A stretch of DNA of 64,000 nucleotides from Diphasiastrum complanatum (taxonomy: Eukaryota > Streptophyta > Lycopodiopsida > Lycopodiales > Lycopodiaceae): contig CM055110.1 of the NCBI GenBank assembly GCA_029204225.1, positions 45,284,267-45,348,266 of the forward strand, in the 5' to 3' direction. Both the position numbers and the translations under genes were made by a program. The notes below the pieces were generated by a model that saw only the letters and a list, made by a program, of their open reading frames with translations, did not search any database and was not told where the DNA came from. This document shows positions 10,897-23,048 of this stretch, in pieces (position 1 is the first letter of the stretch; the number at the start of each line of letters is the position of its first letter).

Positions 10897-11776
10897 TTCG
10901 CCAAAAGTTGCTCCTATAGCGCTTTAATGAGGCCCAATGACAAGCTTATAGAGCAATTTAGACTTCTAAAAGTCAACTTCAAGGTTTGACCAAAAAAGTT
11001 TCAGGACCTCTCCACGCTTTTTTGCCAAATTGGAAGCCAAATCGGTGTCATCCTCCGAAATGCCCTTCGTCACCAACTCTCAACTACTTGCCCACAGGAA
11101 TGGTGAAAAGACTTTTAGCGTGCTCCGAACACTTTCTCGGCAACAATCCCTCTGTTTTCAGGTACCGTACTTGTAGGGTACAGTCCTTTTCTACCCTTAA
11201 TTTGGAGGATTTTGGCTTTTGGACGGTCCTAAATGGAGAAAAGACCCAAAAGATATGTGCCCTTATTGAAAATGCACTGTTTCTTCACAATACCAGCTGA
11301 TTCAGTGCTCAGAACACTCTACGGCTGCTCACGGCCATTTGTAGACACATTCTACTTGCTAGGACGCCCCTCTCCATGCATTCACAACACTGAAACATAG
11401 TCTGTGTGGAGAAAGATCCACGATTTTGTACATCAAAACCCTAGCTGTACAAATGATGGAGCTTTCTTGAGATTTACTCAATCTTTTTCTGAGATTTTTC
11501 TGGTAGTCTCCTACACCACTGAGGTCGCCCTACTGCAAGAACTCTCTTGAATTTTTTGACTTCACAATTGATGCACAATTGAATGCAAACAAGCTGTTCT
11601 TCTCAGCAACCCTATGTTTGCTCCTAGTTTTGCTCCTGGATCAAGCCAATAGCTTATTCTGAAGCCTTGAATTCAATTGCACCTGCAAACGATTGCTTGC
11701 TTGACTAACCGCAAACGGTTCTTCAATTTTTCCCAAAATTTGGCTTCCAGCTAATATCGAACTGTGCCACTCCAAG

Positions 11777-11788
11777 GCTCTGATACCA
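11777..11788 (-). promoter_or_regulatory. Primer-binding site of element C (tRNA-iMet)
   Basis: The plus strand reads GCTCTGATACCA, the complement of TGGTATCAGAGC. It directly abuts the LTR, which starts with TG at 11789 on the plus strand. Confidence 0.9.
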
Positions 11789-12100
11789 TGTCAAGGATCT
11801 TATTGGCAGTATAGTTAGCTAATTTGCAAGCAATCTGACATCAATCAGATTAATAGTAAAGAGAGATCACACACAAACCCAAGAGAACACTTCTGAACTG
11901 TATTTACAAAAGAGACTGAAAGATATATATACACAGTCTAATTTTTGTGGGATACCGCTGCATGGCAGTTCGGTCTCCGTTACGGGATGCGTGTCGCAAC
12001 TTACACTATATGTACCGTCAAACTGGCACACATGCGTACTATCACAAAGATAGCAAAAAACTCAAAATCATTGCTGAACACGGAAAGTCATGAACTGTGA
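11789..12100 (-). repeat. 5' LTR of element C (outer edge unresolved)
   Basis: It follows the primer site. A TATATATA box lies near 11922-11930, read on the minus strand, which fits the promoter of a short copia LTR. No second LTR copy survives, so the outer edge between about 12,030 and 12,300 cannot be set. Confidence 0.5.
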
Positions 12101-15100
12101 GAGAAACTCCGGGTTACTTATAAATGGCTTACATATTGTTATGGCTCACGTAGATAATCTTAGGGTTGGCCAAAATTAGGGTTTTTACTTAACCATAGCT
12201 AGGTTCCACCTCTTTGATGTGATTGGTCCACTTGTTGCTCATAGGTGAAGAGGTGCACCACTATCCTAGAACGAGGCCTATTAAATAGGACTTGGCCTTT
12301 CATTCAGATCTCAAGTTACTTCAGAAAAAACATGTGGGTTTAAGATATGCACATGAAAATAAAAAATAATCAAGCTTAAGTTTGCATGTTTTGCACATCT
12401 CTCTCATATCCAGAGAATAGACTTAGAGAGATCACGCATTTGAAAGCAATAAAACATGCAAACTTTCTTGACGTTATCGAACTATTTCAAAAAATATTGT
12501 GTCGTGTCATGTCATGTTGTGTTGCTTATATTAAGTTCTATTTTGTATGAGTCAAGTTTTGCAGATAATCAATTCGTAGATTGAATCATTTTCATGACCA
12601 AATGTGTATGCTAATTATAGCGGCTTCAATTTGACCTTTCCACCACATTTTCACAATTGAATGATCTTGTGTGTCTCTATGGAATTGATTGTATTGATCC
12701 TCCCGACTTCAAAGCTTGGATCAAGTAGAGCTACTATTGAATTATCTATATATGTAGTTCATGCATCGAGGAGATCACTTGATTTCCCAACCATTTATAG
12801 AGAATTGAGTAGTATAAGAAGAATACAAGATGCAACAATGACCTAAGTATGATATCTAAATTGCAATTATAAATTATCAACATCTGACGGGGTTGGGTAG
12901 TCAAATTTCTTAGAGTATATAAAATATATGAGAGATAATGATCTTGAGAGATATCAATAACAATTTTTCTCTAATTCTTTTTACATAGATCATATTTTTG
13001 CTTGTGTGTGTGTGTGTGTGTGTACATGATATGTTGTAGAGAATAAGTTCCTTCGTACAAGGACATCAATTGCTTTCATAGTGTCGAAACTTCAGTTTAT
13101 TTAATAATCTGTCTTCTCAACTTGAGATGTGGACTAGTAATCTAACTCTTGGATGAGGATGAAGAGCTTAGACAATGAAACATTCTAGGATTTGTTTGAA
13201 TCATGAGCAACCATAGCTTTTGAAGTGTCAAGAAACACATTTTTTTTTATGGGCCCTGTTTCCAAATTGTCAGTGTCTTCTATGGAGGTTTTGATATTTC
13301 TTTTTGAAAAATCAGAAAGCCTACAATCTTCTTAAATTTCAAGGAAAATCCAAAGTTTTTTTTAAGGAGACTTTTGCTTGAAGGACTATTTAATACCAAG
13401 ACTCTTCAACTAGTACAAAATATTCTAGTATCTGATAGTACCAATTTCAAGCTATGCAATTTTTTAAAGAGGGTGTCAACAACTTGAGAAGAAAAAGTCA
13501 TTTTAGAAAGTAGATCAAACCTTTGAGTAAAAGAAATCAACATTTCATTAGAATATTTTAGATTCAAAATTTCAAATCAAACCTAAATTTTGTCTAATAA
13601 TCAACATAAGATATATTTCAATGTAGAGTTTGAGTCAAACAAGATACATTGGAATCAAAGTCTAAGTGGTGAATGTTAGAGCTAGACCAAAGTGATAGAT
13701 AGCTTACACATCTATGTCTTGGATAACTTACAAAAGTTATACCAAGCATGGTCTTATCACTAAAGCTAAACCATAAATTGCCTATTGAACCAATGGTAGG
13801 CCATGCATTTGTTAAGAAAGCAATGTCATGAGGCATGCCACAATCATGAAAGATACATTTTTCATATTTTAGAAGCAAAAGCTAGCTAAGAAAGTATCAG
13901 AAGTTGGTGATAAAGACAAGGCTAGTCAAAGCTTGGTTAGACATGTTATATTGAGATGGCTTAAATGAAAAGGTTTAATTTTGATAGGAAATGCTTTCAT
14001 ATGAAATCTATGTTGGGTACAACATACCTTGTGTATGCCAAGTCATGCATTCTTTCTTTTTTGATATGTAATAAGCTTAGAAAATTCAAAAAAATGAAAC
14101 AAAAGTAAAACAATGCCTTAACAAATTATGCTCATTCATCCATTGTGCACAAGCATGATGATGACCTTTGCACTTTTGTGGTCTTGGAAAAAGAGCTCAA
14201 CAATATCATCATCTTTACACTATAAGCATCCTCAAGAAAGCACTCTCTTACACATGCCTTTTGTTGGTCCTTATACATACAAATTAATAGGCTTTGTCTA
14301 ACAATTCCTAACGTAAAGTAAAAGTAGTGTTGTGTTTTATCATCATGAAAAAATCTCATGGGGTCTACAAAGTCAAAAGTTAACAACTTTTCTGTTATTT
14401 GTCATCAAAACTAAGAGAGCTAGAACATACAATGACACTATTATTAGAAATTGAAGAATAGTATACAAGGATAGAGAAAGCATGTTATGAGAATCTAAGT
14501 TTAGATAGCCTAAAAATTAGAATCAATTTTGGGCATGGGTCAATAAGGACACAATTACTATGCATTAGCTTTAAAAGCTTCTATCGACAAGTGTTAAAAT
14601 CTAGATCTATTTCTAGCATAGGTTTTACTAGATATGCAACTTTGGAAATTGTCAAAATAATTGAAACAAAGATAAACGCTCAAACCAAATTTGACCCTCC
14701 TTAGAAATGACTTTCATGGGCCCAAGCTAGAAGTTTGCTTTGGAACCAAACCAAAGTGACAAGATTTGCAGTGAACCTTTGTGCCAGTTTTGTACATAGC
14801 TCACTGTGCACACAAGTGTGGGTTAGCAAAATCTATATTGCTTATTTTCTCATCATTTGTCTAGGAATTTGTGCATATGGTATTGAACTTTGAATAAGTT
14901 CTCTATGAGTGTCATGACTTGAAAACATATTTTCAAAGCCCATGCCCAACACAGTTTTAGATTTTGATTTCACAATCAAAATTTCATGTATAGCTCTCTC
15001 TCTAAAAAAACATTCTTGTGACAACTATTTTGTAAAATTCTCTCACACAAAAGGAATTAAACTCTTTGAACCTTCCTTCCATTACGATGCCCTGCAAAAC

Positions 15101-17535
15101 CCAAAAAATAGATCATTTATCAAACCTTTTCTTATTATAGTTGTACACACATCAACACTTTCTAAAAATCATATTCAAAACATTCATACATTTTTATTTC
15201 CAAATTTTCTCTAGAGTTTCTTACCATTATCTTGATGTTAATTGCTTAAAATGATTCATAAAAATAAATTAAAAATATAACATTGACAATTGTGATAATG
15301 GTCACAACGTTGAAAATGACGTCAAAACCTTGCCAACACCTTTATTACAAAGGATATCACTGAGGGCCTCTTGAACTTATAACCAACAATCAAAGTTAAA
15401 AGTTGCCAATTCAAAAATTCAGTAGAGCAGCAATGGCAATAGAAGCTCTTATAGGAAACAACTAACAATTAATGTTGCTCTCCCATATAGTACTTATAGT
15501 AAGAAAGATCAAGTAAGCATAACCCCCTTAGAAGCACTTAGTAGGTGCTCTAGTTCATGCCAATGTTAGCCAGTTTCTTCTACGTTATGTTTATTTTTTT
15601 ATCTAATTTATTTGCAATTTTTTGGAAGTTCATGATAGTTCAAATCTTATGATATTAATAAATCACGTGTCTTTGGTAGTATTCTACCAAATGTGTTGGA
15701 TTTGAAACTCAACAAGTATGTATATTTTTTCCTGGTGATGAGATATATTTAACAAATAATAGAAAAAAGTTTGTATATAAATAGTATTAGTATATTTATT
15801 CATGGTAATGAGATATATTTAACAAGTATATAGAATTTTGTAATTTGTTAGTGGGTGTTACATCCCTGTGTTTATTTGTTTTTATGAAGCAATAAAGAAA
15901 AGATACAACATTTTTTTTTTGCTGATTTTGCATAGCATCTCATATGATTTTGCTGATATATCTTAATGATGATTGTGGCCTTGCTTCATGAAACATACGA
16001 TTTCATTGCATAGTCAGGAAACGTGTATTGCACAAATTTATTGCATAAGCTTTTAACATCGATTATGAGATTTTCCTTAATAACAATACTAACTTCACTA
16101 ACATAGGGGCAAGGTGATGAAAATGAAAACCAATATGTTGATCAATTTGCATATTCGAATCACTTTGAGACATATATATGAGCAACATTCTAATACTTTG
16201 ATTAATTTGAGCAACACTGATGGGATAAGTCTTTAGACAAGCAAAAGTACCAATTATTCAAGTTGCAAGATTATCCATTGTTATGATGAGTTTCACGAGT
16301 ATTCACAATTGGTAACAAAAATTATACACGTAAGTACACAAACTCTTGGAAGTGGTGCAAAATGAACAATTTGAATTGAATTTGGATGCTTGATGAAAGA
16401 GTGAGAATACCCTTTAAGCATCAAAACCACATTGAATTTGGATGCTTGTTAAAAGAGTGAGAATACCCTTCAAGGATCAGAGTTGAATGAGACAATACTT
16501 GGTACTTCTTTTAATTCCAATTCTTTTTGTAGTTGACAATCTAGAAATGAAAAATCAATCATTTCAAAATGCCAAAGTACTTCAAGTCACTCTCAACACG
16601 AATCACTCCAAAACAAATCTTTTTCAATGGATGCACATAACATCTACTAATCATCTAAAAAAGATACATGTTTGAAATATTGCAAGTGGATGATTAAATA
16701 AAGTAGGGGTTGTTGACTTGAATTTTCATGAAATGGATGTGCTACCATTTCATAATAGCAAATAAATCAAGGAAGTCAATGATTGCAACTTTAAAGGGAT
16801 GTCTTGAGTTAGACACTTGTCCCCGTCATTCTCCAAACACTTCCAATGTGAAATGAAAGTTATTGAAGGTTTTCTTGATGACTTTGGCTGATAATTTGTA
16901 TAAATACATGGCAACTGATTTCAACAAATAAGACAAATCTTTCGAATTAATACCTGAATATAGTAGTGCTACAAATTTGTCAAGTGCATAGTTACAAGGA
17001 AGGAGCCAAGGCATGAGCCAACAATTGTCTTGGAACTAATTTTTTAAACTAAGAATTTGAGATATGCATTAATACATTTGGAAAATGCATATATATCATA
17101 TTGAGACATATTTTACATAGTGGTATGCTTTGTTAACACTACAGTTGTTTTCAAAACACTTTTTTTGTGCGCATAAAACCCTTGGTCACTTGAAGAGACA
17201 TAACATGGCAACAAATGATTGAAATTTCAATCTTTCAATTGTGTGTGGAACTAGACTTGGCTCTTCATTGTATTATTGAAAAACTTATTTTTTCTCTCTC
17301 AATTGATGGCAATTTACCCCCAAAAATCTTCAATTTTCAGCACTTTTCAACACTTCACATAGGTAATTTTAGATGTACGTATATATCTCTATAGGACTCC
17401 AAATTTAAATTTTTTTATAGACATGTTTCTATGGTCATAAAGGGTTTTTGAAAGTAGATAGCCAAAGAAAGGGTTGTAAAAAGCACCTCCAAAAGAGCTG
17501 AGCACCTTTCAATAATTCTCAACACTTGACATGGG
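12101..17535. other. AT-rich spacer without assignable genes
   Basis: Only short, low-scoring ORFs of up to about 90 codons, with no domain or coding bias I can recognise. Visible structure: a short (TG)n tract near 13,003-13,023, a 56-bp tandem duplication at 16,375-16,480, and A/T homopolymers. It may be ancient, unrecognisable transposon remains. Confidence 0.6.
16375..16480. repeat. Local tandem duplication, 56-bp period
   Basis: Two head-to-tail units, each starting ATTGAATTTGGATGCTTG and containing AAAGAGTGAGAATACCCTT, with a few substitutions. Confidence 0.85.
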
Positions 17536-17718
17536 TAACTTAACAATTTCAAAGTTGATTGCTAAAAGATTGAACATGAGTTCTGTCATTATAGCTTGGT
17601 TTATTATTGATAAGTGTAGTCATGCACTAGGAAAGAAGGCTTATTCCGCTGTGCTCAATAGGTCACTTATAGTCTTCAACTTATCGAACAGACTCATTTC
17701 ACTTCCCTCTTTCCAACA

Positions 17719-17730
17719 TGGTATCAGAGC
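17719..17730 (+). promoter_or_regulatory. Primer-binding site of element D (tRNA-iMet)
   Basis: TGGTATCAGAGC immediately after an LTR ending CCAACA at 17718. Confidence 0.88.
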
Positions 17731-17921
17731 TCTATTACTATTTGATATCTTTAATGATATCATTAGATACTTTTTATAGTATCATATCAGAGCATACTTA
17801 CTCTTAATTCTTTTCAATTTGTGGTATCGAATTTAAGTATCAGATAATTGATTTCTGATTGTAGCACAACATGACATCATTCTAAAAGTCATCGATTTTA
17901 ATCGACAGACTAAAGTTCCAG

Positions 17922-18168
17922 ATGGATTCTCAAAGTAAATTTGCTCTCTTGCAGACAAACTGAATGGATTTAATTACTATTTGTGAAAATTTAAGATGAA
18001 GACCTTGCTAATAACCAACGAATTGTAGGATGTTGTCACAGGTATCGAAGTGAAGCTTGAAGAAAAGCTTGAAGATGACACAACCCACTCAAAATGGAAA
18101 TCAAAGGATGGTAAAGCTTTCGCACGTATTATTCTCAATATGTTAGACACTCGGATTGTGGATGTATA
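17922..18168 (+). pseudogene. gag: Element D gag N-terminus
   Basis: It starts MDSQSKF. After a frameshift it reads DKLNGFNYY, KFKMKTLL, DVVTGIEV and SKDGKAFARIILNMLDTRI, the UBN2-type copia gag N-terminus. Stops replace Trp/Leu- and Trp/Tyr-type positions. Just after LDTRIVDV the gag is replaced by RT sequence: about 2.5 kb of gag, protease and integrase are missing. Confidence 0.75.
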
Positions 18169-18743
18169 GACAACATATCTTAATGGAGTTATCGAAGAAG
18201 TTATTTACATGATACAACCCGAAGGTTATAACATCGAAGGTAAACATAATCACGGATATAAACCAAGCACTTCAGATTCTAATGTCTACTTCAAGTTAGT
18301 GCAGGATTCTTTTATTATTATCACTTTGTCTGTGGACGACACATTGCTTTTCAACAATAGTATCGATCTAATAAAAGAAGCTAAAACAATGCTATCTTAT
18401 GAATTCGACATGATCGATCTGGGCGAAGCTCATTATTGTCTAGGTATTAAGAGATAGATTTCATAAGTTGATTTACATTACTCAACAAAGATACATTTAC
18501 AATGTCTTAATCAAATATAATCTGATGAATTGCAAATTTGCTCACTCACCGATGGACCTAGGACTCAAGATGTCGAAGGACCAATGTCCTCGAACGATCG
18601 AAGAGAAGGAGCAGATGCGTGAGTATCCTTATCATTTGATAATAGGATCTCTTATGTACGCGATGATCTGTACCAGACTGTTGACGAAAGTCGAAGGAGT
18701 CGACCATGTCGAAGAACGACAATTATTGTTCCACTTGATATGA
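18169..18743 (+). pseudogene. pol: Element D reverse transcriptase remnants
   Basis: It starts at YLNGVIEEVIYMIQPEGY, the RT motif after the Asp-containing strand. A second internal deletion brings GKHNHGYKPS next to SDSNVYFKL. Next is SVDDTLLF (the YVDD catalytic box with Tyr changed to Ser), then YEFDMIDLGEAHYCLGI. A TAG and frameshift follow, then the open frame 18468-18743 with SPMDLGLKMSK and IIGSLMYAMICTR. RNase H is lost. Confidence 0.8.
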
Positions 18744-19335
18744 AACTAAAGACTTGTCCTAACTGCTTTGTAAGTAGCTTTTCAAGAAGTCCTATCTGGA
18801 TGGATGCCAGTGCATTACGGCTATTTACCAAATGCGATTGCGACTTGAGTAGTTGTCCTACTATATACACGTTAATTGCTCTAGTATAGATAGGTGATCA
18901 TAAAAAACTTCTTCAACTCTAGCTCTAGCTCAAACTCTCTAGCTCAGTTTTCTTTCAAAGTTCTATTAGAGTAATGCTATTCGCGCTTACAGCTTATCAA
19001 TGGAAGTGCATCAAACAAAGTTAAACTTTTCTGTTACTCAGAGATTGCTTAGAGTACGTAGTTTCATTTGTTATTGTTTTTTGCTCTCATCAATCAATCT
19101 ATCTTCTTATTGCATTTAGTATAATGGCAGAATGTATGCTTCTCTGTAGTTATTTGTAACTAATAAATCTCTTATTGTTTTGGTCTATTATGTTGAATAC
19201 ATCAACATTGCAATATTCAATACATCATTGTTCGGCTATAAAATCACTTTAGTGCTAACAATTTCAAAGTTGGTTGCTAAAAGGTTGAATGTGACTTATG
19301 TCATTATAGCTTTGTTCAATATTGATAGGCGTAGT

Positions 19336-20080
19336 TGTAGCGGAATTTTGTGGTGTGTCTCCTTCTGTTCTTTAGGATCCTAAACAAGTGACTACAGATC
19401 ACAGATCATGACAGAATCAATTGAGAAGACGACACGAATGATGAGATGGAGAAGAGAACGACTGTATTTTCTGTTTTATATTTTTCAGTGAGTCGTTCAG
19501 TTTCTCGCTCGTTGGCGGCCTGACGCTCACCTCAATTGCTGTCTTCTGCTCGCTGGCAAACTTTCATGCACAACTTTTGTCTCTTCTATTCTTTCATCCT
19601 CTACATTGTCTACACATCGTCTCTATCCAAAATGCGTATTTATTTTTGCTGTGTGGAGTTTACAAGATAGTTAGTCAGAGAATTACAAGGCAAGTTAATG
19701 CTAATCAACTAGTTAGTTATTCTCCATTATCGCTATCTCTTTCAGCTGAGTGTGAAGTACAATACACCATGCTCATCGAGCTGCCAATTGGTAGCACGAA
19801 TTTTTTTCTTTCATTTTGTGTCTTCCTCTAGTGTGTTTCGTCATTTGTTCATTGGGCAAAATCTTGAATACTTTTCTTTCGGTCTTCAGGGTATGTTCGC
19901 CCTTCGCTTCATTTCGCTTCGTCACCTTCACGACAAATTCAATTTGTCACCTTCGCGACAAAGTTGCAGGAGTTCACAATTTCTGACACTCCCTCTTGAA
20001 CCTTGCAACTTTGTATATTCAATCCAATTGTTTTTCTCTATCTTGCGAAGAGTGATTTGTCAAGCGGCTTCGTGAGCAAA
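19336..20080 (-). repeat. LTR plus 3' stub of an E-family copia element
   Basis: It ends at 19988 in GACA, mirrored by the polypurine tract on the minus strand (AAGAGGGAG), and continues about 90 bp into the same 3' coding stub that follows the LTR of element E. The left end TGTAGCGGAA matches the left edge of the second LTR. This looks like the remains of a first copy lying in tandem with element E. Confidence 0.7.
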
Positions 20081-20170
20081 TTTGTCGCGGGAGCGCGTGT
20101 GTGGAACTGATTCGTGTTCGTCCTCTTCATCCTCTTTATCGCGCAAAATTTTCTATCTTCAAATTATCTT

Positions 20171-20427
20171 TTGTGCGGAAGCCCTTACAGGATCCCAGAC
20201 ACTCGACTACGCATCACATGACACATTCTATTCTAGCAATCATGATACAAAACACAAGACGAGATGTACGAAAATAGAGTGATTGTATTATCAGTTTTAG
20301 TTTAGAGTGAATTCGTCAGTGTCTCGCTCGTTGGCGGAATGACATTCTACTCTTTCGCTGTGTTCTGCTCGTTGGCAGACTTTCATGCACAACTATGGTG
20401 TCTTTACTTTTTTACTCTATTCGCTAC

Positions 20428-20467
<40 letters not shown>

Positions 20468-20929
20468 GATCTCTGTATTCACTTCTTATTCTTATGATCC
20501 AGAGAGGATCGTTTTTACCTCCACTATGTGGAGTTTACAAGATAGCTAAATGTCAAATCACATGACTAGTTAACGCTAATCAACTAGTTAGTTAGTCACC
20601 GTCATTGCTACTCGTTTCAGCTAGGCATGAAGCCCATTGAGCTGCTAGTTGGCAGCACGAAAGATTTTTTTTGTTTGATTTGTAATCTCCCATTTGCTTT
20701 CGTTCTTTTCGTTTCTTTGCGTAGTTTTCATTTTGCGTCCCTTTTGCGGTTTGCGGTCTTGGAGGTGTGTTTGCGATTCATGATTGATTCGCGAATTGTT
20801 CATGCTTCGAGTCAAAGACACGTTGAATGTCGCAAATCGTTCTCGTTTGGCTGTCGCGAATCGTTCTCATTCGACCTTCGTGTCTTGTTTGTGTTGCGAC
20901 AAAGTTGCAAGAGTTCACCATTTCTAACA
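20171..20929 (-). repeat. 3' LTR of element E
   Basis: On the minus strand it starts TGTTAGAAATGG right after the polypurine tract GGTTCAAGAGGGAG (plus 20930-20943). Several blocks are shared with 19,336-19,988 and 30,472-30,712: GTGTTCTGCTCGTTGGCAG, TGTGGAGTTTACAAGATAG. It includes a (TC)n tract at 20,429-20,463. The left edge is set by the matching TGTGCGGAA/TGTAGCGGAA pair and is approximate. Confidence 0.7.
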
Positions 20930-20934
20930 CTCCC

Positions 20935-22957
20935 TCTTGAACCTTGCAACTTTGTTCATTCAATCCAATTGCCTCTCTTTGCTTGGTAAAGAGTGGCTTG
21001 TCGAGCAGTTTCATGAGGAGATCTACAATCATACTTTTTGATTTTATGTGTTGGACCTGGAGCTCTCCTTTCGAGATCAAATCTTGAATGTGATGGTACT
21101 TCAGAGGAATGTGCTTCGTCTTTGAATGGAAGACATGATCCTGGGACAGATAGATGGCACTCTGAGAGTCCATCATCATCATGCTTGGCCCCTCTATTGG
21201 TATCCCGATTGCCTCAAACATCATTTGCTGCCACACTACCTCATTCGCCACTTTCGAGACTACGACATACTCAGCTTCGCAAGAAGATTGAGCTACCAAG
21301 GTTTTCTTTTTGCATATCCAACTGATTGCAGCTCCGCACGCTATCGTACATCCTCTAGTAATGGACTTGTTGTCATCTTTGCAGCTCGCCCAGCTCGCAT
21401 CACTGTAGTGATGTAGCTCAAATCCTTTCTCTTCGTTTCTAGCTATGTAGGTTAATCCAACATTCTGGGTACCCTTCAGTTACTGTAGGATTCGTTTGGC
21501 CATTTTTCAATGTGCTAGACCAGGATTAAAACAGAATTGGCTCAATGCGTAAATAGAGAAGGCCAGATCGGGTCTGGTACAAATTGCTAAGTACATCAAA
21601 CTACCGATTAAGTTCTGGTAGGATTTACCTGCCATCTTCTGTTCTTCCTCTTCTGTCTTTGGGCAATCTTGTTTCGTGAGCTTGGCTCCAACTATCATTG
21701 GTGTGGCTTTCTCTTCACAATTCATCATGTGGTACTGCTTTAGCACTTTTCTAGCGTATTCTGACTGACTCAAGTGCATTTCTCCATTTGTTTGATCTCT
21801 TCTGATCTCCAACCCTAGGCATTTTGTTGCTTCTCCAAGATCTGTGATTTCGTAGTTTTCAAAAATCTGACTCTTCGTGTCTTTGATCAATATCAAGGAA
21901 TTTCCTATCATCAGCGAATCATCCATGAAAATGGTCAATATTACAAAATCCTTTTCTACTCTTTTGATGTAGACATTACAATCTGGTTGAGTAGGATTGA
22001 AGTCTAGAGACTTCAGAAGACCATCAAGCTTTTTGTACCAGGCTCGTGATGCCTGTTTTAGATCGTAGATGCATCTCTATAATCGACAGACATATTGTCT
22101 GTTGTTGGGGTCTTCATAGCCTTTAGGTTGCTTCATGAAAGTTTTCTCCTCTAGATCTCCATGGAAAAAGGCTGTTTTCACGTCAATCTGGTGAATTTCC
22201 AAATTGTACTGTGTGGCGTATGCAAGGAGCAGCCTTATGCTTGTCATCTTGAACATGGGTGAATATGTGTCGAAATAGTCGACACCATATCTCTGCGTGT
22301 AGCCCTTCACGACAAGCCTTGCTTTGTAGCGGCCAATGGTGCCATCGGATTTCAGCTTCTTCTTGTACACCCATTTGCAGTCGACTATTTTTTTGTTTTC
22401 TAGCAGTGGCTCTAATGTCCATGCCTCGTTTTGCCTCATCGACTCGATCTCTTTTGACATTGTCTGTTTCCAAAATTCTCCCTCTGGACTCTGGATAGCT
22501 TCTTGATATATTGTTGGCTCTTTTGTGAAGCTGCAATACTCGAACTGCATGTCTTCGCTCCATTGAAGATTGTCAGAATAGCGGTCTGGAGGTCTTCTTT
22601 GTCTTGTTGACCTTCGAGGTTCGTTTCGTCGCTGCTCGAACATTTCGTGGGGTCGATCCTCTGTTTCCTACTACTCTGGAGTCTAGGGTCCTGCATTCTG
22701 ATTTGATGACTGTCCTCGATCTCCCTCTTGAATAGGCACCAGTGTGAAGATCTCATGGCCCCTTTCGTCTTTCGGTCCAGGAAATGTGGACTCGTCGAAC
22801 TTCACATCTCTGCTCGATACAACCTTCTTCATGGTTGGATCGTAGAGTCTGTACACATGTGTTCCGTTCGAGTAGCCGACCATGATTGTTTGTTCGGATT
22901 TGTCATCGAGCTTGCTTCTCTTTTCCTTTGAAATGTGCTTGTACGCTGCACATCTCA
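20935..22957 (-). pseudogene. pol: Element E integrase C-terminus, RT and RNase H
   Basis: All open stretches on the minus strand (22958-22683, 22643-22077, 21938-21507, 21299-20930) are in one phase. Integrase tail: CAAYKHISKEKRSKLDDKS and SRDVKFDES. RT: NEAWTLEPL, DCKWVYKKKLKSDGTI, HQIDVKTAFFHGDLEE, FMDDSLMIGN (YVDD changed to FMDD), GSLMYLAICTRPDLAFS. RNase H: AQSSCEAEYVVVS, MDSQSAIYLSQ, HSKTKHIPLKYHHI. Stops include a TAG TAG pair expected to be Gln-Gln and a TGA at an expected Trp (LAH-W-KMAK). The element is truncated at about 22,957, where transposon T sequence begins. Confidence 0.9.
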
Positions 22958-23048
22958 AATGTAAAGTGTAAAATAGCAGAGTCTTTGATGGTGGACATTC
23001 AAATTTTTTTAGATAAGACTATAGTTTAGGATGCTTGTGATTTTGCAG

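Larger units (their letters stand above)
9037..12100 (-). mobile_element. Ty1/copia retrotransposon C, 3'-truncated
   Basis: On the minus strand, from right to left: LTR (from 11789), primer-binding site, about 880 bp of leader, gag, protease and integrase. It is cut in the integrase core at about 9037, where it abuts truncated B'. The whole gag-pol is in one reading frame with no frameshift, interrupted by five stops. The right edge of the LTR is uncertain. Confidence 0.85.
17536..19334 (+). mobile_element. Ty1/copia deletion derivative D
   Basis: It has a 5' LTR end, primer-binding site, gag N-terminus fused directly to RT, and a partial 3' LTR. Sequence at 17,541-17,620 recurs at 19,254-19,334 (AACAATTTCAAAGTTG onward), which marks the two LTRs. 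Its gag resembles that of G2 (46,630-47,601). The right end is cut exactly where an E-type LTR begins at 19,336. Confidence 0.75.

Noticed and set aside
12661-17014. Several 60-90 codon ORFs
   Set aside because: AT-rich composition, no motifs and no supporting splice structure.
20778-20930. C-terminal extension of the element E RNase H frame
   Set aside because: The frame runs past the polypurine tract into the LTR, so the extension is not part of the enzyme.
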